Source: JADLHS01 sp049840435
Lineage (GTDB): Bacteria > Verrucomicrobiota > Verrucomicrobiia > Limisphaerales > JADLHS01
Assembly (NCBI GenBank): GCA_049840435.1
Contig: JASGKY010000021.1
Coordinates: 1 to 64,000 of the forward strand
Direction of reading: 5' to 3'
Length of the DNA stretch: 64,000 nt
This document shows positions 7,516 through 14,939 of the stretch, piece by piece. Position numbers and translations under genes: made by a program. Every line of letters begins with the position of its first letter. Within the stretch, counting starts at the first letter, position 1. The notes below the pieces were generated by a model, which had not been told where the DNA came from, did not search any database, and was given only the letters and a program-made list of their open reading frames with translations.

Positions 7516-8361
7516 ATGGAAGCAACTGACGCATTGACCTGGTCGCAAGTGATGGCCGTGATGAAATGGCCGCTCGTGGCATGCCTGCTGTTGCCGGGCA
7601 TCCTGGTCTATTACGGTCTGCACATCATCAAACGCGAAGTCATCTTTGTGGACCTCGCGTTGGCGCAAGTGGCGACGCTGGGGACGTGTGTTTGTCTCTG
7701 GCTCGGTCACGAGGCTGAAGACATCCACAACTTCTTTTACTCGCTCGGCTTCACGCTGGCGGGGGCGTTGTTGTTCACATTCACGCGATCTAGCAAAAAG
7801 GCGCGCGTGCCGCAGGAGGCGCTCATCGGCATCATCTACGTGGTCGCGGCGGCGGCGGGGATTCTGTTGTTGAGCAAGAGCCCGCATGGCAAAGAGGAAT
7901 TGCAGCGGACGCTCGTTGGCGATCTGCTTACCGTAACGCCGCCACAAATCTGGAAAACGACGGCGCTCTACGCGGTGATTGCCGTGGTGCATTTCCTCTT
8001 CCGCAAGCAATTCATCAAGCTGTCGTTTGACCACGAGCACGCAGAGCAGGGCGGGTTAAACGTCCGGCTCTGGGACTTTTTGTTCTATGCGCTGTTTGGT
8101 CTGATTGTGACCAGTTTTGTGCAAGTCGGCGGCGTGTTGATGGTGTTTTCCTACCTGATCGTGCCGGCGGCGAGTGCGACATTTTTGGTCAAGTCCCTGC
8201 CAATGCAGTTATTCGTTGGCTGGCTGGTGGCGACGCTAAGCAGCGTGGCAGGACTTTACTGGTCCTTTCACAAAGATCTGCCAACGGGCGCGGCGATTGT
8301 GTGTGCACTGGGTATTGCATTGCTGGTGGCGGGGGGGATTTCGAAATTGCGACGGTTGTAA
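7516..8361 (+). CDS. Metal ABC transporter permease (ZnuB/MntB family)
   Basis: A 281-residue integral membrane protein of the ABC-3 family with about eight hydrophobic segments. Diagnostic blocks include FVDLALAQVATLG near the N-terminus and VGGVLMVFSYLIVPAASA near the C-terminus. It would form the channel for the metal delivered by the preceding binding protein. A good ribosome-binding site (AGAGGTGAT) precedes the ATG. No ATPase gene of the transporter is present in this cluster, so the energising subunit must be elsewhere. Confidence 0.9.
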   Translation: MEATDALTWSQVMAVMKWPLVACLLLPGILVYYGLHIIKREVIFVDLALAQVATLGTCVCLWLGHEAEDIHNFFYSLGFTLAGALLFTFTRSSKKARVPQEALIGIIYVVAAAAGILLLSKSPHGKEELQRTLVGDLLTVTPPQIWKTTALYAVIAVVHFLFRKQFIKLSFDHEHAEQGGLNVRLWDFLFYALFGLIVTSFVQVGGVLMVFSYLIVPAASATFLVKSLPMQLFVGWLVATLSSVAGLYWSFHKDLPTGAAIVCALGIALLVAGGISKLRRL

Positions 8362-8375
8362 AGGTAAGTGATGGC

Positions 8376-8951
8376 ATGAGCACCAGAGGCAAAAAATATT
8401 TGCAGATGATAAAACCCAGCGTGTTGCTCGGGGCGCTAGCGATGTTGCTGGGGTGTGGCTGTGGACACCCCAAGCCCAAAGCGACAACTGCTCTGCTTCC
8501 GCCTCCAGCCGTCATGGTGGCGCGGGATTATCAGCCTGTAAGTTTTGAAGCCTTGGCGGCGTTTCCCCTCAAAGTGGATTGGCTCGTGAACCCGACCAAT
8601 CCAGGTCTTGATACGCTGCAGCGCACGGGGGACATTCCTGAAGTCATCAAATCATTGCACGGACAAAAGGTCGAGTTACGGGGCTTTCTGAAGCCGCTGC
8701 AACAGGACGCCAGCGGGATGCGGGAATTTCTGCTTATGCGCGGACACGCGCTTTGTTGCCAAACCAACGTTCCCCAGATCAATGAGTGGGTGCATGTGCG
8801 CATGATTGGCCCGAGCCTGCCCTTCGTGCCCGAATCGCAGTTCATCGTGCGCGGGGTATTTGCTGTGGGCGAGGCGATGGGGGCGGGCAACGTGGTTTCC
8901 GTTTACCGGCTGGCAGGCACGGAAATCAGTGCTGCGCCGGGGACGCATTGA
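8376..8951 (+). CDS. DUF3299-like lipoprotein
   Basis: About 191 residues. The N-terminus reads as a lipoprotein signal with lipobox LLGC, then the motif HGQKVELRGFLKPLQ ... FLLMRGHALCCQTNVPQ, resembling the DUF3299 pattern (LxGKxVxLxGFxxPL followed by FLLVP and Cys). That family often occurs beside zinc transporters, which agrees with the genes upstream. The two adjacent Cys may bind metal. Start is either 8376 or the ATG at 8406; both keep the lipobox. It faces the CNNM gene on the other strand. Confidence 0.65.
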   Translation: MSTRGKKYLQMIKPSVLLGALAMLLGCGCGHPKPKATTALLPPPAVMVARDYQPVSFEALAAFPLKVDWLVNPTNPGLDTLQRTGDIPEVIKSLHGQKVELRGFLKPLQQDASGMREFLLMRGHALCCQTNVPQINEWVHVRMIGPSLPFVPESQFIVRGVFAVGEAMGAGNVVSVYRLAGTEISAAPGTH

Positions 8952-8957
8952 ACTGAG

Positions 8958-10265
8958 TTACGTGGATCGTCTTAGTGGCAGGACAAGCACCTTGTCCACG
9001 CGGTGATGGTCCATATCAAGCACCTCGAATAGGTAGCCCTGCGCTTCAAACGTTTCGCCTTCCTTGGGAACGTGGCCGAGCGTTTTCACGACAAAGCCCG
9101 CCAACGTCTGGTATTCGGTGTAAGCCGCGCCGCCAAACTTAAAACCAGGCAGAGCGCGTTCCACGGCCTCTAGATCAATCATGGCGTCAATTAACCACGA
9201 ACCGTCATCGCGTTTCTTGGCTTCCGGTTTGGCGCGCTCGCCTTGGGAGGGGAATTCTCCCACTACCGCTTCCATAACGTCGTTCAAGGTGACCAGCCCA
9301 ACGATGCTGCCAAACTCATCGGTTGCGAGTGCGATATGTTTGCCGGTTTGCTTAAAGGTCTCGACCAGTTGGAGCACTGTCTGCGATTCCGGCACGATCA
9401 GTGGGGCGACCATTAAGTCCTTGAGCTTCACACCGACGCCGGCGGCGAGGTTTGCGTAGATGGCTTTCACAGACACTGTGCCGACGGCGTGGTCACGGTT
9501 ACCCCGGTAGACCGGAAAGTGAGAGTGATTACTCACGACAATTTTGTGCCAGATCTGATCATGCGGATCGTCCTGATTCAGCCAGATGACTTTGGGGCGT
9601 GGCGTCATGATCTCGCGCACCGGCAGTTGATCGAGTTCCAGCGCGCTATGGACGATCTGGCTTTCCACCTTGTTGAACGCGCCGGCGCGCACACCCTCCT
9701 GCATCATCACGCGGACCTCTTCTTCGGAGACCGTCACTTCCTTCTCCGGCTTGAACCCCAGCAAGCGCAACAGGGCTTCTGTAGAGACACTCAGGAAACC
9801 CACCACGGGCCCGGCAAATTTTGCCAGCCAGTTCATTGGGCGGGCGACCAGCATCGCGATGCCTTCGGGATTGCTCAAACCGAATCGCTTTGGCACGAGT
9901 TCGCCCAGCACAAGTGAGAAATACGTGATTACAGCCACGACGAGTCCGAAGGCGATCTTGTCCGCGTACGGAGTGAGAAACGAGATTTGGGCAATCGGCC
10001 CCGTGAGTTTTGCGGCAAGCGTTGCGCCACCGAATGCACCCGCAAAGATGCCGACGAGCGTGATGCCGATCTGCACGGTAGAGAGAAAGCGATTCGGGGA
10101 TTCCGCCAGTTCCAGGGCGACTTGGGCTTGGCCATTGCCTTGTTCGGCCAGACGCCGCAGGCGGGCCTTCTTCGCAGAGACGACGGCAATCTCCGCCATC
10201 GCAAAAACTCCATTTGCGATGAGCAGCAGAAAGATGATGGCGATTTCCAAGGCGGCTTGGCTCAT
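8958..10265 (-). CDS. CNNM/CBS domain transporter-like protein (CorC/HlyC family, hemolysin-related)
   Basis: A 435-residue protein with the full domain order of this family: an N-terminal CNNM membrane domain with about three to four helices (from residue 5 to about 150), a pair of CBS domains (around residues 205-330, including REIMTPRPKV and DEFGSIVGLVTLNDVMEAVVG), and a C-terminal CorC/HlyC domain (about 345-430). Homologues bind nucleotides and are implicated in Mg or Co efflux; the hemolysin label is historical. It starts just inside the end of the upstream reading frame. Confidence 0.9.
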   Translation of the reverse strand: MSQAALEIAIIFLLLIANGVFAMAEIAVVSAKKARLRRLAEQGNGQAQVALELAESPNRFLSTVQIGITLVGIFAGAFGGATLAAKLTGPIAQISFLTPYADKIAFGLVVAVITYFSLVLGELVPKRFGLSNPEGIAMLVARPMNWLAKFAGPVVGFLSVSTEALLRLLGFKPEKEVTVSEEEVRVMMQEGVRAGAFNKVESQIVHSALELDQLPVREIMTPRPKVIWLNQDDPHDQIWHKIVVSNHSHFPVYRGNRDHAVGTVSVKAIYANLAAGVGVKLKDLMVAPLIVPESQTVLQLVETFKQTGKHIALATDEFGSIVGLVTLNDVMEAVVGEFPSQGERAKPEAKKRDDGSWLIDAMIDLEAVERALPGFKFGGAAYTEYQTLAGFVVKTLGHVPKEGETFEAQGYLFEVLDMDHHRVDKVLVLPLRRST

Positions 10266-10761
10266 AGGCAGATTCTACGAACGCTTGCGCCGCGATGAAA
10301 GTTTTCTGCGTTGCCGTTGGGGCAGTCATGACAAGAGCACGCATATTCGGCGCGTTTGTATTCGCCACAGGTATGCAGATCCAGCTTGAAGCGGAAGTTT
10401 TGCGGCTTGGCGTCTGATATCTGCTTGAATTGCACCACGACGTTGTAGCCCTCGCCTTCGGGGAGCTCTGATTTGCTGACGAGCGAGTCGCCTTTCTTCT
10501 CGAACTCAACCGTCGTTTTGTCCTTTGCGTTGACGATGACGGTTTGCGTTGTGGCGGCGACTGATTTCATCTCGGCATTGTAGAAGTTGATGGTGATGCT
10601 GCGGTCTTTCTCGACCACGAATTCGGCGGTCAGCGCAGTTTTTTTCAATAATTATTCCCCCCGTCGGGGGGTGGCTTGGGTGGGCTTGTTCGCGGCGATA
10701 GTGGCAAATGCACTCAGACTCAGTGCGATGATCAGCGAGAGGGGTGGATGTTTGTCCTCAT
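10262..10761 (-). CDS. Small secreted protein, reading frame broken
   Basis: The downstream open part (10648-10262) starts only at a TTG and lacks a signal peptide, but the same frame upstream encodes a typical one (LSLIIALSLSAFATIAANKP) ending TPRRGE and an in-frame TAA. Between them lie a run of six G and a run of seven A. Reading seven G and six A would give a continuous RRGGIIIEKTALTAEF, so two compensating one-base errors or mutations explain the stop. A further indel is needed to connect an ATG at 10761. The mature part is rich in charged beta-like segments and ends with a Cys cluster (HTCGEYKRAEYACSCHDC). Function unknown. Confidence 0.5.
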
Positions 10762-11003
10762 GGTTTTCGTAAACACGCAGCGAGAGTGGAATAGTGGTTT
10801 CAATCTTTTGCTCTGTGATCTCAACCAGCTTCAAATCGAGCGAGTGCCGGGGATTTTCGGCGGGGCAATCCGGTCTTGGCGCTGCAAGGCGGCCTCGCAA
10901 TTTTGTTGCCGGGCGACAGCCTGTGGGTAGTGGGGCCGGTCCGAGGTCCAAGCTCAGGAGTCGCCGTGAGATGACGTTAAGGGAACGCTTCATGAAATTG
11001 GTG

Positions 11004-11573
11004 TCAATGCTCTGCTCCGGCGGGTTTGAATGTGAGCCGATCAATCCACGCGAGCGCGATGGCTGACAGGACAAATGTCATGTGAATGATAACCTGCCAG
11101 AGCATCATCTTGGTTTCGACGTTGCCGGCGTTGATGAAGGTCTTGAGCAGGTGGATGGAAGAGATGCCGATCAGCGCGGTGGCGAGTTTGACTTTGAGGA
11201 TGCCGGCGTTGACGTGCGAGAGCCACTCGGGTTGGTCGGGATGGCCCTTTAGGTTCAAGCGCGATACGAACGTCTCGTAACCGCCGACGATCACCATGAT
11301 GAGGAGGTTGGCGATCATGACGACGTCAATCAGGCCCAGCACGCTGAGCATCACAATGGTTTCCGGATCGGTGACGTGCTGGGGGGTCGAGGTGGGAGGC
11401 GCATGATTGAGCAACGCAAAACCGATGAGATGCCAAAGCTCCAGCAGGAAACGATAGACATAAACAGCTTGAGCGACGATCAAGCCGAAGTAGAGCGGTG
11501 CTTGCAGCCAGCGACTCAGGAAGATAAAGCTGGCGAGGGTTTGGGTTTTCTTGGATTGAGGTTTTTGTTCCAT
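11004..11573 (-). CDS. UPF0114 family membrane protein (YqhA-like)
   Basis: A 189-residue protein with about four membrane helices. Family-like blocks are SRWLQAPLYFGLIVAQ near the N-terminus, LGLIDVVMIANLLIMVIVGGYE in the middle and LKVKLATALIGISSIHLL in the second half. The family is widespread in bacteria and has no settled biochemical function. It stands alone between a decayed efflux gene and a broken secreted-protein gene. Confidence 0.85.
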   Translation of the reverse strand: MEQKPQSKKTQTLASFIFLSRWLQAPLYFGLIVAQAVYVYRFLLELWHLIGFALLNHAPPTSTPQHVTDPETIVMLSVLGLIDVVMIANLLIMVIVGGYETFVSRLNLKGHPDQPEWLSHVNAGILKVKLATALIGISSIHLLKTFINAGNVETKMMLWQVIIHMTFVLSAIALAWIDRLTFKPAGAEH

Positions 11574-11609
11574 GTTTGTGGTTATAGTTCGTTAGTTCGG
11601 TACAAAGTT

Positions 11610-11783
11610 TTATTTCGCTTCGGTTTGAAGAGAGCTGGGAAGGACCGGGGAGCAATTCAAGTTGGGTCGCAGTGGTGAGGGCTTGGCGTTTGGTGGTGAA
11701 CAGCATTCGACAACTTCGAGATATTGCTGTTGTAACTCGACGAAGGTGGAGATCGGCACCAAGCCGAGGTGATAAGCCAACAT
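11610..11783 (-). pseudogene. Remnant of a TolC/CzcC-family outer-membrane efflux protein
   Basis: The minus strand reads AYHLGLVPISTFVELQQQYL in one frame and then LFTTKRQALTTATQLELLPG in another. Together they resemble the last 45 or so residues of heavy-metal efflux outer-membrane proteins (a Y-x-G-L-x-x-x-x-x-L-x-x-Q-x-x-x-L pattern followed by a short helix). No N-terminal part exists upstream, and no membrane-fusion or RND pump gene follows. I read it as a fragment left by deletion plus a frameshift. Weak similarity, judged by eye only. Confidence 0.4.
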
Positions 11784-11897
11784 TCCATTGTTTCATAATC
11801 AAAGGTCAAAAGACTACAGGTTCAAACCAACAAGGAGGGGCACAACGCGATATGTGGGCACACCACAACCATCAGGGCGTTGTCCGCTGACGGATGA

Positions 11898-12320
11898 TCA
11901 GGAAACGAACGAAGGGGCGCGGGCGGGCAGGGCGGCGCGCATGGAGAATTGCCAAGTGACAGGCAAGCTTTCTAAAGGCGTATCCAGTTGCTGTGAATCG
12001 GATGTACCGGAGATCAAGGCGACATTCAGCAGGGATGGCAGTTCAAAGGCGAGTTGCGCAACAAATGGGGGAGCAGCTATGCGCTGTTGCGAAGATTTAT
12101 ATTGAGCATTTTCAAGAAGGGCGCAGGCAGCACTGGCGCCCTCCTGTTGGTGATGCGATTCTGCAACCGGGGCATCGTCATGTAGGCAGCAGGCGGGACT
12201 GTTGGTTCCCTCGGCGGCTTCAAACAGTAGGCAATGCGAAGTTACTGGCAACCAAAGGATGGCCAGCAGCAAAGTCAGAGCTGTTTTCAGTTTCAGCACA
12301 GCGTATGGATGATATTTCAC
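11898..12320 (-). CDS. Small secreted protein, first gene of a lost metal-efflux operon
   Basis: A 140-residue protein with an N-terminal signal sequence (KLKTALTLLLAILWLPVTSHC), then a Cys/His-containing segment (CCLHDDAPVAESHHQQEG). Small proteins of this shape often head czc/cus-type efflux operons, and a possible fragment of a CzcC-like protein lies about 115 bases downstream. No enzymatic domain is visible. Function unknown; the metal link rests on residue content and position. Confidence 0.5.
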   Translation of the reverse strand: MKYHPYAVLKLKTALTLLLAILWLPVTSHCLLFEAAEGTNSPACCLHDDAPVAESHHQQEGASAACALLENAQYKSSQQRIAAPPFVAQLAFELPSLLNVALISGTSDSQQLDTPLESLPVTWQFSMRAALPARAPSFVS

Positions 12321-12404
12321 ATGAAAATGTTCAATAAAAGATTCTGAGATGTTGGCTGAGGTTCAGCGCCAAAAATATCGTTTATCAGCCGTTTTCAGGG
12401 GTGT

Positions 12405-12433
12405 TTGATGGTTTTGCTTAATCTCTGTATAAC
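12405..12433 (+). promoter_or_regulatory. Sigma-70-type promoter of the atp operon
   Basis: TTGATG (12405-12410) and TATAAC (12428-12433) are separated by exactly 17 bases, placing a transcription start near 12440 and leaving a leader of about 115 bases before atpB. No experimental support. Confidence 0.6.
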
Positions 12434-12480
12434 GCTGGCTTTAGAACTTGGGCTTAACCCGAAAAAATAAAAATTAACCT

Positions 12481-12496
12481 TGTGATTTTTTTCACA
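12481..12496. promoter_or_regulatory. CRP/FNR-type palindrome in the atp leader
   Basis: TGTGATTTTTTTCACA is a perfect TGTGA-N6-TCACA palindrome, the consensus half-sites of CRP-family regulators. It lies about 40 bases downstream of the predicted start and 60 before atpB, where a bound protein would be expected to repress. The transcript could also fold here into a short hairpin. Confidence 0.45.
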
Positions 12497-12555
12497 CCGA
12501 GGCAATCTTCACGCCCTTTCGTCGCCCAGTTTCAAAGCCTGTTGCTGGGAATTGG

Positions 12556-13608
12556 ATGGAAGGTATTTTCCGAAGCTCGATGCGATTGCTCAAACTCATT
12601 CTGGTGACGGGGCTGTTTGCCTTGCTGCCGCTGGCGTTGCCGGTGTTGGCGGAAGAAACTCACGCAGCGACAACCGCAACCAATGCTATTATTGCTGCGG
12701 TAGAACACAACTCCGCGACAGCGGAACATGGCGCGGCGGAAGGCGCTCACACGGAGCATCACGCCAAAGGACTTCCTGCGGCCGCACCGCGTTTCAGCAT
12801 CGGGGGATTTCCGATTACCAACTCCATGATCGTTACATGGAGCGTGGCGATTGTCATCATCCTGTTCGCGAAGTATGCCACCCGTAAGATTCAAGCCGTG
12901 CCGGCGGGGGCGCAAAACTTCTGGGAGTTTTTGGTCGAAGGTTTGTATGGCTTTCTGGAAGGCATCATCGGCAGCCACCTCGTCAAAAAGACATTCTGGT
13001 TCTTTGCCACCATTTTCTTGTTCATTCTTTTCACCAACTGGGCAGGGTTGATTCCCGGTGTCGGCACCGTCGGTTGGAGTGAGCATGCGGCGGGTTCGAC
13101 GCTCGGGTTGAGCAACTTTGAGCATATCTCCCGTCCGTTGCTGCGCGGTGGTAACGCCGACCTCAACATGACCTCGGCGATGGCGATTATCTTCTGTGTG
13201 TTGTGGCTGTTCTGGTCATTGCAAGCCAATGGCGTCGGTGGTTTCTTCAAACACATATTTGGTTACTCCGGTGACGCGACGGGGATGCTGAAAATCTTGT
13301 TGATTGCTGTGTTCCTCGCGGTTGGCGTGCTGGAAGTCATCTCAATCGCTTTCCGTCCGGTGTCGCTCTCGTTCCGTCTTTACGGGAATATCTTTGCAGG
13401 TGAAAACCTGCTCGAAGCCATGGCCATCATGGGTGGCAAGTGGTTTGGTTGGCTCGTGCCGTTGCCGTTTTATTTCATGGAATTGATCGTCGGTCTGGTG
13501 CAGGCGCTCGTGTTCATGTTGCTCACGGCGATCTTCACCCAGTTGATGTGTTCGCACGGTGACGATCACGCGCACGGCCACGAGGGCGAAGAAAAAGCGC
13601 ACCATTAA
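12556..13608 (+). CDS. atpB: F0 ATP synthase subunit a
   Basis: A 350-residue membrane protein forming the proton path against the c ring. The key helix is present as PVSLSFRLYGNIFAGE, with the essential Arg (equivalent to E. coli Arg210). Unusually, the N-terminus begins with a signal-peptide-like helix and a periplasmic stretch with many His (EHGAAEGAHTEHHAKG), and the C-terminus is again His/acid rich (HGDDHAHGHEGEEKAHH). Start may be 12556 or the ATG at 12580. First gene of the operon; no atpI is seen before it. Confidence 0.95.
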   Translation: MEGIFRSSMRLLKLILVTGLFALLPLALPVLAEETHAATTATNAIIAAVEHNSATAEHGAAEGAHTEHHAKGLPAAAPRFSIGGFPITNSMIVTWSVAIVIILFAKYATRKIQAVPAGAQNFWEFLVEGLYGFLEGIIGSHLVKKTFWFFATIFLFILFTNWAGLIPGVGTVGWSEHAAGSTLGLSNFEHISRPLLRGGNADLNMTSAMAIIFCVLWLFWSLQANGVGGFFKHIFGYSGDATGMLKILLIAVFLAVGVLEVISIAFRPVSLSFRLYGNIFAGENLLEAMAIMGGKWFGWLVPLPFYFMELIVGLVQALVFMLLTAIFTQLMCSHGDDHAHGHEGEEKAHH

Positions 13609-13677
13609 ACACTTTGCCTGTCAGACGGTGGCCAGACTGCCGGGGCAGGTGAACAACAAACAGACAAAGGTAAACAT

Positions 13678-13887
13678 ATGATGCTCGCAGAAATGACTGG
13701 TAACCTTCACATCGGCTTGGCTGCAATCGGCTCCGCCATTGGTGTAGGTATCATCGGCATGAAGGCCGCGGAAGCGGTCGGCCGTAATCCGGGTGCATCT
13801 GGTAAGATCCTAACCCAGGCCATCATCAGCTCGGCTCTGGCGGAAGGTATCATCTTCTTCGCCATTTTCTTGGCGAAGGGCCAGTAA
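13678..13887 (+). CDS. atpE: F0 ATP synthase subunit c
   Basis: A 69-residue hairpin of two membrane helices joined by a polar loop (GRNPGASGK). The second helix carries the ion-binding carboxylate as Glu56 in SSALAEGIIFF. The helix-1 Gln of the usual sodium-binding pattern is not seen, so proton coupling is more likely. Two adjacent ATG codons (13678, 13681) could start translation. A strong hairpin lies just after the stop. Confidence 0.95.
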   Translation: MMLAEMTGNLHIGLAAIGSAIGVGIIGMKAAEAVGRNPGASGKILTQAIISSALAEGIIFFAIFLAKGQ

Positions 13888-13893
13888 TACTCC

Positions 13894-13918
13894 ACTCCGA
13901 GACCGTTGGTCTCGGAGT
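13894..13918 (+). terminator. Hairpin between atpE and atpF
   Basis: ACTCCGAGACC (13894-13904) and GGTCTCGGAGT (13908-13918) form a perfect 11-bp stem with a GTT loop, seven bases after the atpE stop. No T run follows, so a processing or stabilising hairpin is more likely than a full terminator. Confidence 0.7.
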
Positions 13919-13935
13919 CAATTTTGATCGTGACC

Positions 13936-14490
13936 ATGAATACATTGTTTCTTGCTAGTGCTGCTCCTGCGGGTGAACCCGGGGTCGTGCAGCAGATCGT
14001 CGAGACGTTTGGCTGGACTCCGACGCTGTTCTTTTCGCAGGTCGTCAGCTTCTGTATCGTCGCATTCTTGCTCCATCGTTTCGCCTACAAACCGATCCTG
14101 ACCGTACTCGAAGAGCGCCGGCAAAAGATCGCGGAAGGTCTTGCGAACGCTGAGAAGATCAAGCAAGAACTCGCCAACGCCCAGGTCAAGGCGCAGGAAA
14201 TCATGACCAAGGCCAGCGCCGAAGCGACCAAGGCGATCGAAGAAGCCCGCGCGGCAGCGGCCAAAGTACAGGAGCAGGAAACGCAGAAAGCCATTGCAGC
14301 GGCGAACGACATCATTGCCAAGGCCAAGCAGGCCAGCGAAGCCGAACTCATCCGCATGAAGGCGGAACTTCGCAAGGAAGTCGGTCGCTTGGTGGTCGCC
14401 ACCAGCGCAAAGGTCACCGGCGGTATTTTGACGGCGGAGCAGCAGGGTCGCCTCGCGGAAGAGACGAACAAGCAGCTCGCAGCGAATTGA
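13936..14490 (+). CDS. atpF: F0 ATP synthase subunit b
   Basis: A 184-residue subunit with one N-terminal membrane helix (PTLFFSQVVSFCIVAFLL) and a long Ala/Lys/Glu-rich coiled coil that forms the peripheral stalk. I chose the ATG at 13936; an in-frame TTG at 13906 falls inside the hairpin after atpE. Third gene of the operon, followed by a short spacer repeat and atpH. Confidence 0.93.
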   Translation: MNTLFLASAAPAGEPGVVQQIVETFGWTPTLFFSQVVSFCIVAFLLHRFAYKPILTVLEERRQKIAEGLANAEKIKQELANAQVKAQEIMTKASAEATKAIEEARAAAAKVQEQETQKAIAAANDIIAKAKQASEAELIRMKAELRKEVGRLVVATSAKVTGGILTAEQQGRLAEETNKQLAAN

Positions 14491-14497
14491 TTTCAGG

Positions 14498-14520
14498 TTT
14501 GAAATCTCAAGTTTCAAATT
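14498..14520 (+). repeat. TTTGAAATCTCAA spacer repeat, copy 1 (before atpH)
   Basis: The gap before atpH holds a 23-base element starting TTTGAAATCTCAAG. Its arms TTTGAAA and TTTCAAA can pair. It matches 21 of 23 bases with the element at 17370 before atpD and occupies the place where a Shine-Dalgarno sequence would be expected. Confidence 0.75.
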
Positions 14521-14528
14521 AACCAAAC

Positions 14529-14921
14529 GTGAAAATCAGCAAACAAGCTCGTCGTGACGGCAAGACGTTGTTCAACACGTGCAAGGTCAACGGCACCTTG
14601 GACGAAGGCCGCGTCAAGCAGGCGGTGAGCGCGGTTATCGCGAAGAAGCCACGCGGTTATGTTGCGATCCTGTCGCACTTCCAGCGGCTCGTGAAACTCG
14701 ACATCGAGCGCCGCACAGCCCGGGTGGAAAATGCGGTGGAGACCTCGCCGGCGTTGATGGAATCCATCAAGGCGAATCTCGCGAAGCGCTATGGCCAGGG
14801 CTTGAACGTGCAGTTCTGGGTGAATCCGGCGTTGATCGGCGGTTTGCGGATCAAGGTGGGCAGCGATGTTTATGACGGCAGCGTGAAGGCGCGTTTGGCC
14901 GAGTTGGAAGCGAATTTTTAA
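14529..14921 (+). CDS. atpH: F1 ATP synthase subunit delta (short form)
   Basis: A 130-residue delta/OSCP protein, well short of the usual 175-180. The C-terminal half matches the family: AKRYGQGLNVQFWVNPALIG then GLRIKVGSDVYDGSVKARL. The N-terminal helical domain is reduced, and there is no room for a missing start because the upstream gap is only 38 bases. The start is a GTG with no clear ribosome-binding site, just after a spacer repeat. Position between b and alpha supports the assignment. Confidence 0.88.
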   Translation: MKISKQARRDGKTLFNTCKVNGTLDEGRVKQAVSAVIAKKPRGYVAILSHFQRLVKLDIERRTARVENAVETSPALMESIKANLAKRYGQGLNVQFWVNPALIGGLRIKVGSDVYDGSVKARLAELEANF

Positions 14922-14939
14922 TCGGAACAGAATTTTGAT

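Noticed and set aside
10652..11074. Minus-strand open frame upstream of the broken secreted protein
   Set aside because: Its first 100 codons have no recognisable domain and overlap the UPF0114 3' end; only the last 30 residues, a signal peptide, belong with the downstream gene.
11326..11802. Long minus-strand open frame across the UPF0114 gene and upstream gap
   Set aside because: Most of it is antisense or out of frame to the UPF0114 gene; only the short CzcC-like stretch around 11610-11783 looks meaningful.
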